This document shows positions 17,707-26,552 of a stretch of DNA of 64,000 nt, piece by piece (the first letter of the stretch is position 1; each line of letters opens with the position of its first letter). The notes below the pieces were generated by a model that made no database searches, had not been told where the DNA came from, and saw only the letters and a program-made list of their open reading frames with translations. Made by a program: the position numbers and the translations under genes. Origin of the DNA: Carnobacterium gallinarum DSM 4847 (lineage in GTDB: Bacteria > Bacillota > Bacilli > Lactobacillales > Carnobacteriaceae). Where the stretch lies: NCBI RefSeq assembly GCF_000744375.1, contig NZ_JQLU01000005.1, forward strand, positions 2,775,496 through 2,839,495, written 5' to 3'.

Positions 17707-20313
17707 ATGGCAAAGACTAAAACAGAAAAAACAGTAGCAGTGGAAGAAAATAATGTTCAAACAACAATTGATGCTTTAGCAACAAAAGGACAAGCAGCAT
17801 TAAAAGTATTAGAAACATTTGATCAAGAAAAAATTGATTACATTGTACATCAAATGGCAATGGCAGGGTTAGATCAACATATGCCACTAGCTAAAATGGC
17901 TGTTGAAGAAACTGGCCGTGGAGTTTACGAAGACAAATGTATTAAAAATATGTTTGCAACGGAATCTATTTGGAACTCAATTAAACATAATAAAACAGTT
18001 GGTGTCATCAGTGATGACCAACAAACTCAAATCACTGAAGTTGCGACTCCAGTTGGCGTTGTTTGTGGGGTAACTCCTGTTACTAATCCGACTTCAACAA
18101 CAATGTTTAAAGCTATTATCTCACTTAAAACACGTAACCCAATTATTTTTGCTTTCCATCCATCAGCACAAAAATGTTCATCAGCTGCTGCTAAAGTATT
18201 ATATGATGCAGCAATCAAAGCTGGTGCTCCAGAAGGATGTATCCAATGGGTTGAACAACCTTCAATTGAAGCAACAAACACATTAATGAATCACCCTGAT
18301 ATTGCAATTGTTTTAGCAACTGGTGGATCTGGAATGGTTAAATCAGCTTATTCAACTGGTAAACCAGCTCTTGGAGTTGGACCTGGTAACGTACCAAGTT
18401 ATATCGAAAAAACAGCTAAAATCAAACGTGCAGTTAATGATGTGATTGCATCAAAATCATTTGATAATGGAATGATCTGTGCTTCAGAGCAAGCAGTAAT
18501 CGTTGATAAAGAAATTTACAATGAAGTGAAAGCTGAATTTGAAAAACATCAAGTATACGTTGTAAAACCAAATGAATTAGCTAAGTTAGAAGCAGTTGTT
18601 ATGAATGAAGGTAAATATGCAGTTAATGCAGCAATTGTTGGAAAACCAGCTTATGAAATTGCTAAATTAGCCGGTATTAATGTACCAGAAAAAACTAAAA
18701 TCTTAATCGCTGAAATCGATGGTGCTGGTGAAAAATATCCATTATCACGTGAAAAATTATCTCCAGTATTAGCGATGATTAAAGCAACTAGTACAGAACA
18801 TGCATTTGAATTATGTGACACAATGCTTGAACTAGGCGGATTAGGTCACTCTGCAGCAATTCATACCTTAAATGACGATCTTGCTCGTGAGTTTGGTATC
18901 CAAATGAAAGCTTGTCGTATTCTTGTTAACTCTCCGACTGCCCAAGGCGGTATTGGTGACTTATATAACAACATGATTCCTTCATTAACATTAGGTTGTG
19001 GTTCTTACGGTAAGAACTCTGTTTCTAAAAACGTATCAACAATTAACTTAATGAACGTCAAAACAATCGCGAAACGGAGAAATAATATGCAATGGTTTAG
19101 ACTTCCTTCAAAAATCTATTTTGAAAAAAATTCATTACAATATTTACAAAAAATGGAAAACGTAGAACGCGTCTTCTTAGTATGTGATCCAGGTATGGTT
19201 CAATTTGGCTATGCTGACTTAGTTATGAAAGAATTAAACAAACGCAACAACAGCGTTCAAGTTGAAGTATTCTCGCAAGTTGAGCCTAACCCATCTACAA
19301 ATACTGTTGAAAAAGGTACTGAAGCAATGTTAGCCTTCAATCCAGACACAATCATCGCTCTTGGTGGTGGTTCGGCAATGGATGCTGCTAAAGGTATGTG
19401 GTTATTCTTTGAAAAACCAGAAACTGAATTCTTTGGCGCTAAACAAAAATTCTTAGATATTCGCAAACGTACGTACAAAATCCCAGCATTAACAAAAACA
19501 CAATTTGTCTGTATCCCAACAACTTCTGGTACTGGTTCTGAAGTAACGCCATTTGCGGTTATTACAGATAGTGAAACACATGTTAAATACCCATTAGCAG
19601 ATTATGCATTAACACCAGATGTAGCAATCATTGATCCGCAATTTGTTATGAGTGTACCTAAATCAGTTACTGCTGATACAGGAATGGATGTTTTAACTCA
19701 TGCAATTGAATCATATGTGTCAGTAATGGCAAGTGATTACACTCGTGGTTTAAGCTTACAAGCAATCAAATTAGTCTTTGAAAACCTACGCAACTCATAT
19801 GATTTAGCTAACGAAGAAGCTAGAGAAAAAATGCACAATGCATCAACAATGGCGGGTATGGCCTTTGCCAATGCATTCTTAGGAATTAACCACTCAATCG
19901 CACACAAAATTGGTGGAGAATACAACATTCCTCATGGTCGTACAAATGCAATCTTAATGCCTCATGTTATCCGTTACAATGCAAAAGATCCTTCTAAACA
20001 TGCATTGTTCCCTAAATATGAATTCTTCCGTGCAGACGAAGATTACGCTGATATTGCTCGCTTCATGGGCTTCAAAGGAAAAAATACAGCTGAATTAGTT
20101 GAATCTCTAGTACAAGAAATCATTAAATTAGGTAAAGATGTAAACATTGATATGAGTTTGAAAGGTCAAGGCGTTACTCAAGAAGTTCTTGATAATACTG
20201 TAGACAACATGGCTGAATTAGCATTTATGGATCAATGTACAACTGCAAATCCTAAAGAGCCTTTAATCAGCGAATTGCGTCAAATCATTATTGATTCTTA
20301 TAAAGGTGAGTAA
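17707..20313 (+). CDS. adhE: Bifunctional acetaldehyde-CoA/alcohol dehydrogenase AdhE
   Basis: AdhE reduces acetyl-CoA to acetaldehyde and then to ethanol, oxidising two NADH, and forms filaments called spirosomes. The 868-residue protein joins an N-terminal aldehyde dehydrogenase domain (about 1-440, catalytic Cys near residue 258 in NGMICASEQAV, cofactor loop GGSGMVKSAYSTGKPALGVGPGN) to a C-terminal iron alcohol dehydrogenase (from about 458, MQWFRLPSKIYFE; GGGSAMDAAK, GMDVLTHAIES, and the iron ligands in NHSIAHKIGGEYNIPHGR). AGGAGG at 17692-17697 fixes ATG 17707. Codon choice is more biased than in neighbours, fitting high expression. Two Rex-like sites flank the promoter, predicting induction at high NADH. 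Confidence 0.97.
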   Translation: MAKTKTEKTVAVEENNVQTTIDALATKGQAALKVLETFDQEKIDYIVHQMAMAGLDQHMPLAKMAVEETGRGVYEDKCIKNMFATESIWNSIKHNKTVGVISDDQQTQITEVATPVGVVCGVTPVTNPTSTTMFKAIISLKTRNPIIFAFHPSAQKCSSAAAKVLYDAAIKAGAPEGCIQWVEQPSIEATNTLMNHPDIAIVLATGGSGMVKSAYSTGKPALGVGPGNVPSYIEKTAKIKRAVNDVIASKSFDNGMICASEQAVIVDKEIYNEVKAEFEKHQVYVVKPNELAKLEAVVMNEGKYAVNAAIVGKPAYEIAKLAGINVPEKTKILIAEIDGAGEKYPLSREKLSPVLAMIKATSTEHAFELCDTMLELGGLGHSAAIHTLNDDLAREFGIQMKACRILVNSPTAQGGIGDLYNNMIPSLTLGCGSYGKNSVSKNVSTINLMNVKTIAKRRNNMQWFRLPSKIYFEKNSLQYLQKMENVERVFLVCDPGMVQFGYADLVMKELNKRNNSVQVEVFSQVEPNPSTNTVEKGTEAMLAFNPDTIIALGGGSAMDAAKGMWLFFEKPETEFFGAKQKFLDIRKRTYKIPALTKTQFVCIPTTSGTGSEVTPFAVITDSETHVKYPLADYALTPDVAIIDPQFVMSVPKSVTADTGMDVLTHAIESYVSVMASDYTRGLSLQAIKLVFENLRNSYDLANEEAREKMHNASTMAGMAFANAFLGINHSIAHKIGGEYNIPHGRTNAILMPHVIRYNAKDPSKHALFPKYEFFRADEDYADIARFMGFKGKNTAELVESLVQEIIKLGKDVNIDMSLKGQGVTQEVLDNTVDNMAELAFMDQCTTANPKEPLISELRQIIIDSYKGE

Positions 20314-20350
20314 GCTTACTTTTATTAACAAAATGAACTAAACTCCAATC

Positions 20351-20392
20351 AAACCTATTCGCTTGATAAGATTCAGGCGAATAGGTTTTTTA
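20351..20392 (+). terminator. Terminator after adhE
   Basis: Stem AAACCTATTCGC/GCGAATAGGTTT (20351-20362 with 20377-20388) and T-run. Confidence 0.9.
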
Positions 20393-20526
20393 TGGACAAT
20401 TCATGTCAGATTTAAGAATTGTGCTTGATATTTAACGAAATATTCGATAAGATAGTGTATAAACTTTAAATGAATTAGAGTTTAATGTGCTAATTGGGAA
20501 TAACTTGAAAAAGAAAGGTGAAATTG

Positions 20527-21174
20527 ATGACACCTAATAAAGAAGACTATTTAAAAATTATATTTGAACTTGGCGGAGCTCATACTAAAGTCAATAATAA
20601 GCAGATTGTTTCTGGCTTAAATGTATCAGCTGCTTCAGTTAGTGAAATGATGTCTAAACTATTAAAAGAAGGTTTTGTTGAGCATACACCTTATCAAGGA
20701 GTGCAGTTAACGGATGCTGGTCTTTTGAAAGCAGGCATTTTAGTCCGAAAACATCGTTTATGGGAAGTTTTTTTAGTAGAAAACTTAGGTTATTCATGGA
20801 ATGAAGTACATGATGAAGCCGAAGTATTGGAGCATGTCACCTCCACTATTTTATCTGATCGTTTAGAAGAATATTTAGAGTTTCCTAAAAATTGTCCTCA
20901 TGGCGGAGTAATTCCTGATCGAGATGGCAGAATTATTGAAAGAGAATTGCAAACATTAATTGAAATGAAAATAAACGATACAATTCAAATTCAACGAGTG
21001 TTAGATGATCGTGAATTACTTGATTACCTCGTTTCAGTTGGATTAGAAATTGGGGATCAATGTACTATTATTGAAATCGGAGCCTATGAAGGACCAATTA
21101 CGTTATTAAAAGGAACCGAAAAGATTCAGATTAGTCATAAAGCGGCTTGTAATATTTTTATTCAAGCAATTTAA
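20527..21174 (+). CDS. DtxR/MntR family metal-dependent regulator (manganese type)
   Basis: This 215-residue protein is a three-domain DtxR-family repressor: winged HTH (NKEDYLKIIFELGG, VSAASVSEMMSKLLKEGFVEH), metal-binding dimerisation domain (RKHRLWEVFLVENLGYSWNEVHDEAEVLEHV, with Glu and His ligands) and a C-terminal SH3/FeoA-like domain (about 150-215). In lactic acid bacteria and streptococci, proteins of this layout (ScaR, SloR, MtsR) repress manganese and iron uptake. The aspartate in EDYLK corresponds to the MntR metal ligand, favouring manganese. No transporter is adjacent. GAAAGGTG (20513-20520) sets ATG 20527. Confidence 0.85.
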   Translation: MTPNKEDYLKIIFELGGAHTKVNNKQIVSGLNVSAASVSEMMSKLLKEGFVEHTPYQGVQLTDAGLLKAGILVRKHRLWEVFLVENLGYSWNEVHDEAEVLEHVTSTILSDRLEEYLEFPKNCPHGGVIPDRDGRIIERELQTLIEMKINDTIQIQRVLDDRELLDYLVSVGLEIGDQCTIIEIGAYEGPITLLKGTEKIQISHKAACNIFIQAI

Positions 21175-21243
21175 TTGAAGCTTAGATTTGTAATCTATAA
21201 TCTTAAAATGATTTAGATGCAATTCATAAGCTTTTTTTATCAC

Positions 21244-21272
21244 TTGGAAAGAACTTATGTTCGTGTTATACT
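21244..21272 (+). promoter_or_regulatory. dinB promoter with LexA (SOS) box
   Basis: -35 TTGGAA (21244-21249) and -10 TATACT (21267-21272) are 17 bp apart, and the spacer begins with AGAACTTATGTTCG (21250-21263), a perfect GAAC-N4-GTTC LexA core. A bound LexA dimer would block the polymerase directly. Confidence 0.8.
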
Positions 21273-21296
21273 AATAGAAAATGGAGGTGTAGAAAG

Positions 21297-22430
21297 ATGA
21301 GAAGTAGTGTTATTCAGTTTGATGAACCTATTCGTGATACTTCCCGTAAAATTATTCATGTGGATATGGATGCTTTCTACGCCTCTGTTGAAGAACGTGA
21401 AAATCCGTCATTAAAAGGGAAACCGTTAGTAATAGCTCGACATCCAAAAGATAATGGTGGACGTGGTGTTGTGACAACGGCAAATTATGAAGCGAGAAAG
21501 TTTGGTATTCATTCAGCTATGAGTGCTCAAAAGGCTTATGAACTTTGTCCAGAAGCTATTTTTGTTCCTGGTCGTCATGAACTTTATTCAGAAGTTTCAG
21601 CAAGTATTCATGAAATATTTAAACGTTTTACAGACATCATCGAACCTTTGTCATTAGATGAAGCTTATTTGGATGTTACAGAAAATAAAAAAAATATTAA
21701 AAGTGCAACTAAAATTGCTGCTTTAATTCAACAAGCAATCTATGAAGAATTACATTTAACCTGTTCAGCAGGTGTTTCCTATAATAAATTTATAGCAAAA
21801 CTTGCCTCAGATTATCAAAAACCTTCAGGTATTACGGTAATTCCTCCTGAAAAAGCATATGAATTTCTAAATAATCTAGAAATCAGCAAATTTTATGGCG
21901 TTGGGAAAAAGACTGCTGAGAAAATGTATCAATTAAACATTTTTAATGGAGCAGATTTATATCAGAAAGATGAGTTAGAATTAATTCACTATTTTGGGAA
22001 AATGGGCTATTCGCTTTATAGAAAAGTTCGTGGGATTGATGATTCACCAGTTCGCGTTTCCCGTGAGCGTAAGTCAATTGGTCGAGAGCATACGTATGGT
22101 AAACCATTAACAACAGAAGAGGAAGTATTAGCAGAGTTACGATTTTTAGCTGGAAAAGTTCAAGCATCTTTAGAACGCAATCAAAAACATGGCAAGATTA
22201 TTGTTGTAAAATTACGCAATTCTGATTATGAGACAATTACTAGACGAGTGAGCTTACCAACTTATACAAAGAGTAGTGAAGAGATTTTCTTTCATGCTCA
22301 AAGTTTGTGGGAAGATGCTGGAAGTTTGGAAAAAGGAATCCGTTTATTAGGTATAACCGTGACTGGATTAGATCCTCAGGCTTTTGAGAATATTGTATTG
22401 CCTTTATGGTCGAATAAATCTTACTCTTGA
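21297..22430 (+). CDS. dinB: DNA polymerase IV (DinB, Y family)
   Basis: Pol IV performs error-prone translesion synthesis. The 377-residue protein has the Y-family palm motifs IIHVDMDAFYASVEERENPSLKGKPLVIA and EPLSLDEAYLDVTE (catalytic acidic residues), the steric gate region, the HhH thumb (FYGVGKKTAEKMYQLNI) and a little-finger domain. Typical length is about 350-370. The C terminus does not end in an obvious clamp-binding QLxLF motif; QAFENIVLPLW is the nearest equivalent. ATG 21297 follows GGAGGTG. The LexA box in the promoter indicates SOS induction. Confidence 0.95.
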   Translation: MRSSVIQFDEPIRDTSRKIIHVDMDAFYASVEERENPSLKGKPLVIARHPKDNGGRGVVTTANYEARKFGIHSAMSAQKAYELCPEAIFVPGRHELYSEVSASIHEIFKRFTDIIEPLSLDEAYLDVTENKKNIKSATKIAALIQQAIYEELHLTCSAGVSYNKFIAKLASDYQKPSGITVIPPEKAYEFLNNLEISKFYGVGKKTAEKMYQLNIFNGADLYQKDELELIHYFGKMGYSLYRKVRGIDDSPVRVSRERKSIGREHTYGKPLTTEEEVLAELRFLAGKVQASLERNQKHGKIIVVKLRNSDYETITRRVSLPTYTKSSEEIFFHAQSLWEDAGSLEKGIRLLGITVTGLDPQAFENIVLPLWSNKSYS

Positions 22431-22503
22431 ATACTGATATTTATTTAAACTGTATGTGTTTTATGATAGATTGAGAAGAGAAGTAGGTTGGAGGAAAATA
22501 GGG

Positions 22504-22843
22504 TATGAATAATTAATTATACCGGCAGCTATTAAGGATGTTTGGCGTTTATGTGACTGGCTAAAATGATGCCACAAGTTATTGAAACGGTAATTACTAG
22601 GGAGCAAATGGGAGTAGTTGGGTCAACGTATAAATAACTTTATCAATTAGAAGACAGAATGCAATTTCATATTTTGACTTATTCAGAAAATATGCTAGTT
22701 ATACATTTGATTTTAGTGAAGAAGATAGTGGGCTTAATCTGATGTGGACATGGATGCCTTTATTTATGCGAAAACACACCATTCGGAAGTGGACTCAGTC
22801 AATGATGGAGAGAGTCAAAATACAAGTCTTAAAAAGTGAATAA
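22504..22843 (+). pseudogene. Decayed SRPBCC-like gene
   Basis: Three shifted frames together spell a small SRPBCC/polyketide-cyclase type protein: IPAAIKDVWRLCDWL, then MPQVIETVITREQMGVVGSTYK and LYQLEDRMQF, then TFDFSEEDSGLNLMWTW and a C terminus ending WTQSMMERVKIQVLKSE. Several stops and frameshifts interrupt it, and it is followed by its own terminator. The family assignment rests on the order of elements and is tentative; that the gene is dead is clear. Confidence 0.55.
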
Positions 22844-22849
22844 AGATTA

Positions 22850-22888
22850 AAGTATACTAGATAGAGTTTAAGCTAGTATACTTTTTTA
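22850..22888 (+). terminator. Terminator of the decayed gene
   Basis: Stem AAGTATACTAG/CTAGTATACTT (22850-22860 with 22873-22883) followed by TTTT. Confidence 0.85.
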
Positions 22889-23325
22889 CTATATATAAGG
22901 TGTGCTTTTTTTATTAATCGGGATTATCAGTTGTAATTAAATAAAAATAACGCTATAATTAAATAATACTGATACAGTTTTTTTAGGAAAGTATAACACA
23001 CTAAATAGAAACTTTAGATGGATAATACAAGGTATCAACCGTCATGTGTCATTTTTATAACCAATACAGATTGAATAATTTTAACTGTTCTTTTTATTAC
23101 AGGAAATAAATTCATGAGAAACATTTTTTATTCAGAATATACCGCTTTATTTAGCAACATGGAGTGAAGGAAGAATGCTGATACAAACTCACTAGAATGG
23201 TTGATGAATGTTAAAAAAATAAATTGAACCGATTCACTATATGAGCTAGTTCATTTAATTAATCAAAGATAAAAAGCTCTCATATCATATTAGAGAAGTA
23301 AAACTTATTTAAAGTATGAGGACAG
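22889..23325. other. Intergenic DNA, probably more remnants
   Basis: About 440 bp. Short protein-like pieces in mixed frames (for example LYLATWSEGRMLIQTH near 23145-23190) suggest another dead gene, but none is long enough to identify. No RNA gene seen. Confidence 0.4.
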
Positions 23326-23367
23326 TTGTTTAAGCAACTGAATAGTAGTGAAACGGAGGGGCGAGAG

Positions 23368-24699
23368 ATGCCTACAAAGCATGATCAGATATTGGCGTAC
23401 ATTGAGACACTTCCTGTTGGGGAACGAATTTCGGTGCGCTTGATTGCAAAAAACTTACAAGTAAGCGAAGGAACCGCTTATCGAGCAATTAAAGAAGCTG
23501 AAAATATTGGCTTAGTTTCAACGATTCAACGAGTTGGAACTATCCGAATTGAACGTAAAATGAAAGAACATTTTGAAAAATTAACCTTTGGTGAAGTTGT
23601 AAAAATCATTGAAGGAGATATTTTAGGTGGGATATCAGGACTAGATAAAACCTTAAATAAATTTATTATTGGTGCTATGACTGAAGAAGCAATGCTACGT
23701 TATATTACACCTGGCTCATTGATGATTGTTGGGAATCGTATTGGCGCCCAACGTTTAGCATTAGAAAATGGAGCAGCGGTACTAATTACTGGTGGCTTTG
23801 ATACAAATGATGAAATTGTTGAATTAGCTAATCAATTGGAGATGCCAGTTATTCGGACAACGTATGATTCGTTTACTGTCGCGACGATGATTAACCGAGC
23901 GATGACGGATCAATTGATTAAAAAAGACATTATGCTTGTTGGAGATATTTATACCAATATAGCGAAAACAATGTACTTAAATAGCGAAGATACAGTTGCA
24001 GATTACCGGAAACTAAATGATCAAAGTCATCATTCTCGTTTCCCAGTGGTTAACAAAAAAATGCGTTTGATTGGAATTGTTACAGCTAAAGATGTTGTTG
24101 GAAAACAAGATACTTTAGGGATTGATCGAGTAATGACGAAAGAACCGTCCTACGTTAAAACTCATATGAGTGTTGCCAGTGTAGGTCATTTAATGATTTG
24201 GGATGGTTTAGAGGTCATGCCCGTTGTTATGGATGATTTAACTTTAATGGGGATTATTTCTCGTCAGGATGTTATGAAGGCGATGCAATTAGCTCAGCGC
24301 CAACCACAAGTTGGAGACACAATCGCGGATCAAATTGCGGAACAACTAGAATTGGTTAATACAGATCCAGCTGAATGGGGATCCGCGATTCCAGCCTTTA
24401 AATTCACTGTAAGTCCTCAAATGACGAATAGTGTTGGAACCATTTCATTTGGTGTCCTAAGTGAATTAATTGCGAATGCTTCACAACGTACGTTACTCGC
24501 TTATCAAAAACGCAATGCAGTAATTGAACAGATGAACTTACATTATTTTAAAATGATTCAACTTGAAAGTGAACTAGAAATCAAACCCCGTGTTTTAGAA
24601 ATTGGTCGTCGTTCTTCTAAGCTAGATTTAGAAGTTTATATTGAAAATACTTTGGTGGCAAAAGCTATCGTGATTTGTCAATTAATGGAACGAACCTAA
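23368..24699 (+). CDS. CBS-pair/DRTGG/HotDog regulator, YtoI-like
   Basis: The 443-residue protein combines an N-terminal winged HTH (MPTKHDQILAYIETLPVGERISVRLIAKNLQVSEGTAYRAIKEAENIGLV), a DRTGG domain (about 75-185), two CBS motifs (about 195-310: SRFPVVNKKMRLIGIVTAKDV and LEVMPVVMDDLTLMGIISRQDVMKAM) and a C-terminal thioesterase-like HotDog domain (about 330-440). This is the layout of Bacillus YtoI, whose gene also lies next to ytqI/nrnA. CBS and DRTGG pairs bind adenine nucleotides, so nucleotide-responsive regulation is inferred; targets are unknown. GGAGG at 23354 selects ATG 23368. Confidence 0.85.
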   Translation: MPTKHDQILAYIETLPVGERISVRLIAKNLQVSEGTAYRAIKEAENIGLVSTIQRVGTIRIERKMKEHFEKLTFGEVVKIIEGDILGGISGLDKTLNKFIIGAMTEEAMLRYITPGSLMIVGNRIGAQRLALENGAAVLITGGFDTNDEIVELANQLEMPVIRTTYDSFTVATMINRAMTDQLIKKDIMLVGDIYTNIAKTMYLNSEDTVADYRKLNDQSHHSRFPVVNKKMRLIGIVTAKDVVGKQDTLGIDRVMTKEPSYVKTHMSVASVGHLMIWDGLEVMPVVMDDLTLMGIISRQDVMKAMQLAQRQPQVGDTIADQIAEQLELVNTDPAEWGSAIPAFKFTVSPQMTNSVGTISFGVLSELIANASQRTLLAYQKRNAVIEQMNLHYFKMIQLESELEIKPRVLEIGRRSSKLDLEVYIENTLVAKAIVICQLMERT

Positions 24700-24725
24700 G
24701 AAGAATGAAAGAAAAGAGGAAAATT

Positions 24726-25682
24726 ATGAGTCAGCAACTATTTGATCAAATTCTAACTGAAATTGAAAACTATCAAACGATTATTGTTCATCGTCATCAG
24801 CGTCCAGACCCTGATGCACTAGGTTCTCAAGGTGGACTAGTTGAAATTCTTAAAGCAAGTTTTTCTGAAAAGCACATTTTAAAGGCAGGTGGCTCAGTAA
24901 CGGGATTGGAGTTTCTTTCTCAAATGGATTCCGTTAAACCTACTGATTATCAAAATGCATTAGTTATTGTGACGGATACGGCTAATAGTCCGAGAATTAG
25001 TGGTGATGAGTATGCTTTGGGAGCGAAGTTAATTAAAATTGATCATCATCCAAACGATGATCCTTATGGTGATATTGTTTATGTGAATACTAAGGCAAGT
25101 AGTTGTAGTGAAATTATTGTTGATTTTTATAATGCTCATCAAGCAAAATTAACAATGACAGATGAAGCCGCTCGTTTATTGTATGCTGGAATTGTTGGAG
25201 ATACTGGACGCTTTTTATATCCAGGAACAACTGTTCATACGCTACAAGTTGCAGCTGAATTAATGCACTATCATTTTTCTGCACCAGAATTAAATAATCA
25301 ATTGAATACAATGAGTCATTCAGTAGCCTTATTGTCTGGCTATGTCTTGCAAAATATTGAAATTGATGAGTTAGGTGTTGGACGTGTTATTTTATCTCAA
25401 GAAATATTAAAAGATTTTGGTGTTGAAGATTCAGAGACAGCTGCTGTCGTTTCTTTACCAGGTAGTGTAGAAGGAGTATTGTTGTGGTGTATCTTTGTTG
25501 AACAACCAGAAGGTTACTTCCGTTGTCGCTTACGTTCGAAAGGACCGGTTATTAATGAAATTGCTAAACGTCATCATGGTGGCGGTCATCCTTTAGCAAG
25601 TGGCGCGAATGCCAAAGATTTAGCTGAAGTTGCTGAAATTACTAATGAGCTTGAAGAAGCTGCTAAAGATTGGCTAAACTAA
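24726..25682 (+). CDS. nrnA: NanoRNase/pAp phosphatase NrnA (DHH-DHHA1)
   Basis: NrnA degrades 2-5 nt RNA fragments and dephosphorylates 3'-phosphoadenosine 5'-phosphate. The 318-residue protein has the DHH motifs HRHQRPDPDALGSQ, VTDTANSPR and the namesake DHHPNDDPYG, with later catalytic histidine/aspartate region GIVGDTGRFLYP, and the DHHA1 substrate domain ending GGGHPLASGA. The start ATG 24726 follows AGAGGAAA. It begins 26 bp after the YtoI-like gene, so both are one operon, as in Bacillus. Confidence 0.93.
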   Translation: MSQQLFDQILTEIENYQTIIVHRHQRPDPDALGSQGGLVEILKASFSEKHILKAGGSVTGLEFLSQMDSVKPTDYQNALVIVTDTANSPRISGDEYALGAKLIKIDHHPNDDPYGDIVYVNTKASSCSEIIVDFYNAHQAKLTMTDEAARLLYAGIVGDTGRFLYPGTTVHTLQVAAELMHYHFSAPELNNQLNTMSHSVALLSGYVLQNIEIDELGVGRVILSQEILKDFGVEDSETAAVVSLPGSVEGVLLWCIFVEQPEGYFRCRLRSKGPVINEIAKRHHGGGHPLASGANAKDLAEVAEITNELEEAAKDWLN

Positions 25683-25693
25683 ATAGTAAAAAT

Positions 25694-25738
25694 AAAACTC
25701 TTTCTTTTTGTCATACGATAAAAGAAAGAGTTTTTTAA
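25694..25738 (+). terminator. Terminator after nrnA
   Basis: Stem AAAACTCTTTCTTT/AAAGAAAGAGTTTT (25694-25707 with 25721-25734) and T-run. Confidence 0.9.
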
Positions 25739-25833
25739 ATTTATCTGAAGATTGGTGAAATATCCTCATTATTCTAAAAAAAATGGTACTATGTGGTTAG
25801 AGAAGTGATGATGCACAAAGAGAGGAGTCAAAA

Positions 25834-26457
25834 ATGAGAATCATAAAAAAATTAATTAGCTTAGTTTTGCTCATAACAATTTCGTTAGGCATTGGTTATT
25901 ACTTTGGTACTCAAAATACAGGTAATTCTGTGATGAATCAATTTGCTGAAATCATCTCCAAATCAAATAAAACTAAAAAAGAGCAACTAGTCTCGAATGT
26001 AACTTCTTCAGAGGAAGAGCAAGTAAATCAAAAAGAAATAAAAAATTCAGATTTAGCAATTATTGAAGCTAAAATCCATAAACTTGTCAATGAAGAACGA
26101 GTGAAGCAAGGCGTACCAGCTCTTGTTATTAACCAACAATTAGTTAATGCTAGTAGGCAACGTTCTAAGGAAATTGTGACGGATTTTTCTCATGAAAGAG
26201 ACGGGGAATCGAGCTTTTCAATTTTTAAAGAACCTGAATATAGTTATGTTTATCAGGCTGTTGGCGAGAATATTGTAATGGCTACTTATCAAGGGACTCC
26301 AGAAGATATGGGAAGTTACTTTTTCAAGTTATGGAAAGAAAGTCCAGGGCATTATGAAAACATGATTAGTCCTAAATTCACCGAAGTTGGAACAGGTATC
26401 TACCTTAAGGATGGCTTGTTATATGGTACACAATTATTTGGGAATCCACGAAAATAA
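25834..26457 (+). CDS. Secreted or membrane-anchored CAP (SCP/PR1-like) domain protein
   Basis: The 207-residue protein opens with a basic stretch and one hydrophobic segment (residues about 6-24), so it is exported, anchored or cleaved. After a charged linker comes a CAP domain (about 70-205) with LVNEERVKQGVPALVINQQLVNASRQRSKEI, FSHERDG (active-site His region), VGENIV and WKESPGHYENMISPKFTEVGTGI. Bacterial CAP proteins of the YkwD type act outside the cell, with unproven activities. GAGAGGAG gives ATG 25834. It is a single-gene unit. Confidence 0.88.
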   Translation: MRIIKKLISLVLLITISLGIGYYFGTQNTGNSVMNQFAEIISKSNKTKKEQLVSNVTSSEEEQVNQKEIKNSDLAIIEAKIHKLVNEERVKQGVPALVINQQLVNASRQRSKEIVTDFSHERDGESSFSIFKEPEYSYVYQAVGENIVMATYQGTPEDMGSYFFKLWKESPGHYENMISPKFTEVGTGIYLKDGLLYGTQLFGNPRK

Positions 26458-26515
26458 AAAATCATGTTATCAAATCATGTTATATTAGTGTGTTTCATCT
26501 GAGTATTTAAACTAT

Positions 26516-26550
26516 AAAAAGGTCTACGAAACTAATCGTAGACCTTTTTT
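26516..26550. terminator. Bidirectional terminator between the CAP gene and zwf
   Basis: Stem AAAAAGGTCTACGA/TCGTAGACCTTTTT (26516-26529 with 26536-26549), with A-run before and T-run after. Confidence 0.92.
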
Positions 26551-26552
26551 GT

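Noticed and set aside
18027-18281. Reverse-strand open frames inside adhE, sodA, glnA and other highly expressed genes
   Set aside because: They mirror biased codon use of the real genes and have no start signals.
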